Shown piece after piece: positions 8,700-15,162 of a DNA stretch of 15,162 nt (the first letter of the stretch is position 1; every line of letters starts with the position of its first letter). The translations under genes were made by a program, and so were the position numbers. Origin of the DNA: Trachelipus rathkii (lineage: Eukaryota > Arthropoda > Malacostraca > Isopoda > Trachelipodidae); the NCBI GenBank assembly GCA_015478945.1, contig JABUQX010097260.1, forward strand, positions 7,501-22,662, written 5' to 3'. The notes beneath the pieces were generated by a model, which searched no databases, was not told where the DNA came from, and worked only from the letters and a program-made list of their open reading frames with translations.

Positions 8700-8915
8700 A
8701 TCGGGGAAAAAAAAAGTCGGGAAGTATGGACGGGCTGGTAAGCAACGGCAGGACGTTTAGCCGTCGGCCCTCACGCGAGAGGAGTGTGAGGGGGATGATT
8801 ACCAATATCTCTCCTCCTCCGTCAATTCTGACCCAGTGTAATGGAGTGACTGTATACGGAACTAGACGGGACGTGGAGTATGAAAAATGGGTAAAAAGGG
8901 GGGTGTCCTGAAGAT
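8700..8915. other. GC-richer island with 7-bp hairpin
   Basis: This patch is less AT-rich than its surroundings. It contains a perfect 7-base inverted repeat, CCCTCAC (8768-8774) and GTGAGGG (8786-8792), around an 11-base loop. A 61-codon plus-strand frame (8726-8911, from MDGLVSNGRTFSRR) spans it, but I recognise no family. It could be an old repeat fragment or a small exon. No splice or poly(A) signals decide the matter. Confidence 0.3.
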
Positions 8916-9048
8916 AACAGAAAAAAGAAAAAATTCTTACTTTATATGCGAGTAATTTAAATTCCTATAAACTTGGAAAGAATAGAAAAATTGTCGTAAA
9001 AAATGTTCAAAGAGTGTGTGGTTAATACAAACACAATAAAATTTCACA

Positions 9049-9245
9049 CAAAAAAAAAATCAATAATACATATATTAATATAAAAAAAAAAAAAAAGTGT
9101 GCAATAAATATAAAAAATGTAAAATATAAAAGAATAATAAAATGATAGCGAAAAAAAAAAAGGTTTGAAAAGAAAAAAAAAATTATATATATATAAATGA
9201 AGAAGGGGTGTATAAAAACAAAATAGAAAAATATAATATAAATAG
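9049..9245. repeat. A-rich / AT low-complexity tract
   Basis: Long A runs (up to about 15) alternate with ATATAT and AATA words. The two minus-strand open frames across it are almost entirely F, I, Y and L and are artefacts of the base composition. Confidence 0.8.
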
Positions 9246-11340
9246 ATTGCCATATATATCTCACACGGCAGTATTTATATGGCCGCGGGGCGATTGTCTA
9301 CATGTGTGAGTATAGACAAGGATTGAAACGGTGTCCTTATGGTGGTGAGAGGTCGAGATAAGAATTAGTAGTAGTGGTGTGATAGTTTTATTTTATACAT
9401 GTTATAGTATGGAAATCTATATTTTCTGATGGTGATACTGTCAGGTTAAGCATATAATGTGTGAATGGTGAAACAAATGAATTTAATTTATGGTGCAGCT
9501 AAAATAATGTTCACAAAGAGAAGTTTAGGAGAGAAAAATATAAAAAGAACTAGTAATAGTGTAGTAAAATAAATTATGAGGTATAATTACCTAATTATAG
9601 CACCTCTCCCAGATTTTTTAACCGGAGTTCAACTCATGAAGAACCTATTATCAAAATTTGATGTAAGTTGTAAAGCCTACTATTAAAATGTTCATCTGTG
9701 TTGATCTTCACTCAATAAAACCCTCCGTAAGGTGTCAATGATGTGTTTTACAAGAGATAGGGCCCAAGGCTGTGGATTGGTGTGCGGGGGTGACGTGGAC
9801 GGATTCTATGATGCATGAGTAGATTGACCGTCGCTTGGTTATCTTAGGTATTATCTGGGAACAAACACAAATGTGTATTGGATGACAAGCTAGAATAAAA
9901 CACCGTCTTACAAAGGAAATAAAAATGAGGAAAAAACAAAAAGGCATAAACAAATAGATATAAAGTCTCTAATTATAACGAACGTAAATCGGTGAGTGTA
10001 CTTAATGTATACAAGTAGAAAAAACAAAAAAACTGTAAATTGTCTTGAGAAATAGGAGTAGAAAATGATATTACGAGTGTGAAGCAATTCTACTCATGGG
10101 ACAAGTCTACAAAAGGGTAAAGAAATTAAAGTAAAAATAACATAAAAGGGGTCTATTAAAGATTAGAATTAAAGAAAAAAAGAGGTGACCTAAGTTTCCT
10201 CTTTGGCCATACCTGTTACAGGTGTGCGTCGTGCTAGAGTACTCTGTTCTAGCCCTATGGGAGACACTAAACTGTATAGCTGTATGTGCGGCTGATCAAT
10301 GAGTATCTGTTATGAGTTATGATATATCGTTCATGAATAATTTTTTGCTGGATGGCAGACAGAGATGTGTAGCGGAAGCTAAATAACTTATGTACAGGCG
10401 AATAGTACGGTGAATACTGTGTAAGTTGTTAAAAGGATACATTACGCAATAATATTAATCAAGTAGGTAATACGAAAGAAATGATAGAGACGATATGGTA
10501 TTTTTACGTAATAGAAAAAAATACTTTGTGTTACGTGTGTTGAGGGCATACACTGATGTCAGTTACTACTGGTGAAGTATGGAACTTACATCGTACTATC
10601 GGGTTAGGTATTATTGTCTAGTGAGTAGCGATGTTAAGAAGTTTAAATTTGAATACAAAATCAGAATGTAAAATTTTAGACATCTATAAAAGTAGCCGAT
10701 TATTGGAATCTGTGCGTTTTATTGTCTTTTTTATTTTGTGCGGTCAGTAGATATTAGTACACAAGATGCTGCTGATCTAAAGATAATGTAACTCAATCGT
10801 CGTCGGCCAAAAAGAATAAGATGATTTATCGTAAGAAGGAAAATGGGGGAATAATACTATTGTAGTGCAAAGTTATTTGTTTTTTGTAGTACCCTGATAA
10901 TTTAACAGATCATTATATAACGAACATCTAATCAATATAAAATTCACCGTAAAATGTAACAGAAAAGTTCCTTGATGTGATGTCTTATTTATTGGGAGAT
11001 TTCTGTACATTTGGTATTTATCTTTTACGACAAAATTTGCTGTCAAATATGTTAAAAAGGATATATTACGTGTTTACAAACTGTACGACTAAGAAAAAAA
11101 ATCACTATTTAAAGAACATAATTGGCACCATGCCAATTTAGTGAGTAACTTATAATAATTTGGGGGTAACTTTATTTTTGCATTTCATATGAGAAATGAT
11201 GAATATTGACCAAAATGTCGATATAATTTTTTTTCCTTTTTAAATTTAAAATAAAAAAGTATAAAAGGTTCGGATTTCTTGTTTTTCAAAGCTTTCGAAC
11301 ATTATTTTTTTTGTCGGGAAGTTTGGGATAAAAATTCTAA
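9246..11340. other. Gene-free DNA with minor hairpins
   Basis: No coding region is recognised; a 72-codon minus-strand frame (9735-9953) has no motif. Small inverted repeats occur, for example GCTAGA (10233-10238) with TCTAGC (10248-10253), next to the palindrome AGAGTACTCT (10236-10245), and ACCTG/CAGGT around TTA at 10211-10223. The G-over-C skew continues to about 10700 and then fades. Confidence 0.5.
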
Positions 11341-11350
11341 AACTATTTAG

Positions 11351-11408
11351 CTACTACTACTCTACTACTACTACTACTATGGCTACTACTACTAGGCTTC
11401 TACTACTA
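11351..11408. repeat. (CTA)n microsatellite
   Basis: CTA/ACT triplets are repeated with short interruptions (CTC, GG, GGCTT). It is the only CTA tract seen here; the other trinucleotide tracts are AAT/TTA type, plus a short TTG run at 213-232. Confidence 0.85.
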
Positions 11409-12105
11409 ATCTGATTGAGTACATTATTTATATCTTAGTTCATAATAGTGGATATGCCCGCTATGTGTATTTGCTTTATTTTTGATGTTTGAAAATCTAT
11501 TTGTCTAACTACTGTTAGCAGTATAGTATTCAAGATTGTATATATAACATTCCAGTATGATATATTAAGATCAGAATAGGTATGATAAAATTTGTTACGA
11601 ATTAATTTTACTATCACTTCAGTCTCAAATATGCACCTCGCAATCTACCTCAACCCCCATCACAAGAATAATGTTTTGTAACTCATTTCATAGTTTGGCA
11701 TTCAATGTATAGTTACTTTACTGATTGTTTAAGTATGTGTATCTCTTATAGTTTATGTTAGGCATGATCATATTCAATTCATTAGAAACTATGTATAGAG
11801 TACTGATCAAAGATCTTAAACCAATCTTTTGTTATAAATTATTCCCCCTGTTAATATCTAAAATAGTCTATATCTATTGGGTAGGATGGGGGAGGCATGT
11901 AGGGTGTAATGATTTTACTGGATAGCAGGTTTATAAAGTAGGTATGTAAAAACCCAAATGTTTTACTTTCTAAATATGAAAAGCGTAAAGATGTTTAGTA
12001 ATAAAAACAAAACTGTTTTTGATGTACATGAAATATCAAAAATAAATTGAAATTATTGTTCTATGTTATTACAGAATTATGACGATGAACATCACTTAGA
12101 TCAAT
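11409..12105. other. AT-rich non-coding DNA
   Basis: No gene is recognised. A 60-codon minus-strand frame (11435-11617) looks like chance. Confidence 0.5.
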
Positions 12106-12262
12106 AGATGGGGAGGGAGCTGTGAGGGAGACAGGTCACATTAGACATCATAGTAGATTATGAGTGGAGGTGATGGTCGTGAAAGCGTTGTAGAGGCTGG
12201 ATGATGAGCCGGTAGGGTCAAGAGGCCTCCCAGAGGGCTACCAGAGGCTTTTGAGGGTGTTT
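12106..12262. other. G-rich patch
   Basis: A stretch rich in GGG, GGAGG and GAGGG words begins at GATGGGGAGGGAG and ends near GAGGGTGT. It contrasts sharply with the T/A homopolymer block that follows. Several G runs occur, so G-quadruplex formation is conceivable but was not tested. Confidence 0.4.
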
Positions 12263-12277
12263 GATTAGGATATTAAA

Positions 12278-12556
12278 AAACGTAAATTTTTTTCTTTTAA
12301 AACTTAAGATAAAAAAAATGTTTAATTTTTTAATTTTTTAATGGTTTTAAAAAAAATTTAAAAATTTGTTAAATTTTATACTCTTTCAAAAATTTTTTAA
12401 ATTTTTTATATTTTTTTTATTATAAAATTTTTTTTAATTTATTTTTAAAAAACTTTTTTTTCTTAATTTTTTAGATAAAAAATTTTTTATTTTTTTAATT
12501 TTTTTAAATTTTTTTTTTTTTTAATTTTTTCTTTTAATTTTTTTTTTTTTTTATAC
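12278..12556. repeat. T/A homopolymer low-complexity block
   Basis: Nearly all bases are T or A, in runs such as AAATTTTTT and TTTTTTTTTT, with only a few C or G. It directly precedes the tandem repeat array. Such blocks are prone to slippage and to assembly error. Confidence 0.9.
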
Positions 12557-12579
12557 TTTTTCTGTGTATCGAGGAGCTA

Positions 12580-13500
12580 CATCTAAGAAAGATGATACCC
12601 AAGTTTCGTTTTGTTCAACGCAATAATTATATAATATTGCAGGTTTTATGTAGGAGGGCTTGGTAACCCTGGGCTGGGAACTTTGGTAAATCAGGTCATT
12701 TTACCTACGTATAATTAACATCTATAACTTCTTTTAAAAAAGGCTGTATATTTGATATAATTTTCGTTTTTCTAGTCAAATAGCTCACGAGAACACATTT
12801 ACAGTACCTCACGCCTGTGGCACCACAGCTCATTTTACACCCAGGGTCATCTAAGATTACAGATCGCTCAGAAACATTGCATACTCCTAAGACTTTCATT
12901 GAATTCTATGTCAATAATTTCTAGTTTGAGCGAGGCTTATGGTTCCGCTCGGAATTGGGTCAAATCGGTGTCATTATTTACCTACGGTATAATACATCTA
13001 AGATTAATCAAACCTAAATAAAGGCTTATATATCAAGTTTCGTGATTCTTATGTCAATATTGCAGATTTATTTAGGGGTGTATAGATTACCCCCATCTGG
13101 CGGCACCATAGTCAATTTACACCCGAGGGTCATCTAAGATACATCCTGCAGAAGGTTTGATATACCGAGTTTCATTCATTCTCTAATGTCAATATATTTT
13201 CATTATTGTGGGGCTGCGTCCCTAGATATTAAATTTTATATGGTCAGATGTCGGTCATTATTTACCTCCGCCCTATACACCTAAGATACAACCTAAAAAG
13301 TTGTATATCAAGTTTTCAGTAGCTTTATTAATAATATTTCAGATTTATTTAGTAATTTCTCTCTCTCATACACCTTAATGGAGTTTATTCCTAGGATCCA
13401 CCCTATAAGGAATCGATAATGCGTCTTCTAAAATGTGAGTCAATCATTTTACCCTATGTAAGCACACCAACGTTCTCTTAAAATCAAAATCCTAAACCCA
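12580..13500 (+). repeat. Diverged tandem array of ~130-150-bp units in alternating A/B order
   Basis: Units start with CATCTAAGAT-like sequence at about 12580, 12719, 12848, 12995, 13131 and 13278, with a degraded one near 13465. Each then has a (TAT)CAAGTTTCG-like block, a TATGTCAATAT-like block and, in the best copies, CAGATTTATTTAG. Units 1, 3 and 5 (139, 147 and 147 bases) end with a GGTCATTxTTACCTACG-like block. Units 2 and 4 (129 and 136) end with TGGCACCA...TTTACACCC.AGGGT. Exact shared words support this: AGGGTCATCTAAGAT at 12843 and 13126 (283 apart), and CAGATTTATTTAG at 13063 and 13340 (277 apart). The 64-codon minus-strand frame inside it (12705-12899) is not a gene. Indels between units are frequent. 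Confidence 0.85.
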
Positions 13501-13576
13501 TGATATAATATATATCGAATTCAGAAACTGGATGCGAAGAATAAACCACGTAGGTGAATCAATTATATAACATATA

Positions 13577-13622
13577 ATAATAATAATATATAAATAATTA
13601 AATAATTAATGAAGTAATTAAT

Positions 13623-13664
<42 letters not shown>
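13577..13664. repeat. (AAT)n microsatellite
   Basis: This is a run of AAT/TAA triplets with interruptions, becoming a clean run at about 13630-13664. Confidence 0.9.
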
Positions 13665-13666
<2 letters not shown>

Positions 13667-13678
13667 CTTCAGAAGCTG

Positions 13679-13733
13679 AGCCGGAGCCGGAGCCGGAGTG
13701 GAGTCGGAGTCGGATCGGTGTCGGAGTCGGAGT
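13679..13733. repeat. (GGAGCC)n / (GGAGTC)n hexanucleotide tract
   Basis: GGAGCC units pass into GGAGTC units with one-base changes. It directly follows the (AAT)n tract to form a compound microsatellite. A 71-codon minus-strand frame (13563-13778) reads SGSGSGS from the hexamers and then a leucine run from the AAT tract. It is a repeat product, not a protein. Confidence 0.9.
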
Positions 13734-13984
13734 TTCTAGTAGTTTAATCGGAGGAACCCTGCACGGATAGCGGCGCAAACCTAAAGGCGTGAGTCGTTTG
13801 GCAAGGTACGTTGTATCCAGAGGGCATTAGAGAGACACGCAATGAATCGATGGGATTTCGATTTTGGAAAGAGACACTGACATGGAGGATGAATGAAAGA
13901 AGTAAACGAAGGAACACAGAAAGAGAATAATTATAACAACTCAGAAGTTAAACGCTACGGCTTACTCTTCGTACTGTATAAGTT
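13734..13984. other. Unique spacer between microsatellites
   Basis: The stretch has ordinary base composition, with A/G-rich sequence near 13850-13930. No open frame or RNA gene is recognised. Confidence 0.4.
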
Positions 13985-13986
13985 AA

Positions 13987-14065
13987 AAATAATATTAATA
14001 ATAATTAATTAATTAATAATAATAATAATAGATAATAATAATAATAATAGATAATAAATTTAAAT
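13987..14065. repeat. Second (AAT)n microsatellite
   Basis: AAT triplets are interrupted by ATTAATTAATT and by GATAAT units (about 14030-14055). It resembles the tract at 13577-13664. Confidence 0.9.
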
Positions 14066-14520
14066 TAAAAAATAATTTAAATAATATATGTAAAGGTGGA
14101 TGTGCAGCTCTTCTAGCTAGCCGCTGACTTAATCTGGCTGCGTACCTAAAAATTATCGTCATCACACTCGACGCGCCAGAACTCCCATTTAGGGCCTTAA
14201 ATACTCTAACGGCACACAGATCAAGTCAACAAATGAGAGATAAGCGGCTCAAATTTATCGGCGTCCACCCTTGAGTGACCCCCTCTATTACTAATTCTAC
14301 TTTACAAGATACTTTAGGGTAAACATGACTGTGTGTAGCGGTAGTCGAGCGTGGTAACCCATATATAAGAGTTTAAGTGTATTCCAAGGTTGATGAGAGA
14401 GGGCAGAGATATCATTTCTTACCTGTCCCTGTCCTGACATTGATATCGGACAAAAAAAATGGCAAGGTAAAATGAATGAATATGGCTATAAAAGGTGTCT
14501 GGAGAAACGATTCGCCACCA
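14066..14520. other. Non-coding DNA of average composition
   Basis: The stretch is less AT-rich than its flanks. No gene, tRNA-like fold or repeat is recognised. Confidence 0.4.
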
Positions 14521-15162
14521 CTACATATATATATAAACTATACCATTATCCTATAAAGTCCTATATAATATATATATACTAAGAATGTGTTATAGATCTA
14601 TATCACTGCGAATTTTTACTGGTTGACAGTAGTATATGCCCACCCGCCGCGTATAAGCTCTTCACATACTCATAATGAATTTAATTGTAGTAGAACCAAA
14701 AGGTGATGCATTTCTAGATATAATTGTATAAATATGATATTAACATTAATTAATTATTGAAGATCTTATATGTTTATCTTACTTCTCAAAGAATGTCATA
14801 TCGGTATATAATGTAAATATAATAAATATACGCTAATTAATTGAATATTTTACTTCCTTAATATTTATATATAAGTATATAATATCTTTATATAATTTAA
14901 CATTTAACTTTATTTTATAATAAAACTGGTTATAAATTTATATATTTCTATATATTAATGTTAAAATACTTTCGTAATATTATCATTAATCCTTATTTGC
15001 CCACTGCACTTCTCGAAAAAAATTCTTTTTTGTTTTCGTTTCTCAGGCCAAATATGGCCAAATATTTTATACTTAAAATATTTATATCTATTCGTAAGTT
15101 AATGGGCATAACAGTCAAAATTATTATTATTATTGCTGGATATAAAGTAATAATATTGCCTA
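14521..15162. other. Very AT-rich right end with TA-repeat and TTA tracts
   Basis: Short (TA)n tracts (about 14525-14535 and 14563-14578) are followed by AT-rich DNA. A short (ATT)n tract lies at about 15118-15135. No gene is seen. Confidence 0.6.

Noticed and set aside
9022..9264. 80- and 69-codon minus-strand frames made of F, I, Y and L
   Set aside because: They come from A-rich low-complexity DNA.
12580..13500. Regular repeats as a possible CRISPR array
   Set aside because: The units are long, adjacent and diverged, without short identical repeats and unique spacers, and the DNA is eukaryotic.
13563..13778. 71-codon minus-strand frame with SGSGSGS and poly-leucine
   Set aside because: It is a direct translation of the hexamer and AAT microsatellites.

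Overview
The window looks like AT-rich, gene-poor nuclear DNA of an animal, most likely an arthropod; a decapod or other crustacean would fit the type of LINE present. The evidence is one spliced exon of a conserved animal gene, a decayed non-LTR retrotransposon, many trinucleotide and hexanucleotide microsatellites, and long stretches without coding signal. There is no bacterial-style operon, CRISPR array or tRNA gene that I can see.

Layout. Positions 1-330 are TTA/TTG-type low-complexity DNA. From about 400 to 2580 (+) lies a broken LINE of the Jockey-like, RNase H-bearing type. It keeps part of the reverse transcriptase (RT), including the YVDD box, an RNase H domain, and a C-terminal CCHC zinc-binding motif. 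It carries several frameshifts, an apparent loss of RT motif B and changed RNase H catalytic residues, so it cannot be active. At 3266-3590 (+) is the last coding exon of CDP-diacylglycerol--inositol 3-phosphatidyltransferase (CDIPT, PI synthase), with a good splice acceptor in front and a poly(A) signal 14 bases after the stop codon. Earlier CDIPT exons are not in the window, so the LINE remnant very probably sits in the intron before this exon.

From about 3610 to 12280 I recognise no gene. This part holds a long domain with G well above C on the given strand (about 6500-10700), two GC-richer islands (6361-6446 and 8700-8915), a speculative TATA-box/first-exon candidate (6770-7382), A-rich low-complexity DNA (9049-9245), a (CTA)n tract and a G-rich patch (12106-12262). 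At 12278-12556 there is a T/A homopolymer block. It is followed at 12580 to about 13500 by a diverged tandem array of roughly 130-150-base units, in which two unit types alternate to give a dimer period of about 277-283 bases. Then come two (AAT)n tracts and a (GGAGCC/GGAGTC)n tract (13577-14065), and a very AT-rich end.

Only CDIPT is a convincing cellular gene. It makes phosphatidylinositol in the ER membrane. Nothing here supports a new multi-gene system. The most distinctive non-genic feature is the alternating tandem array.
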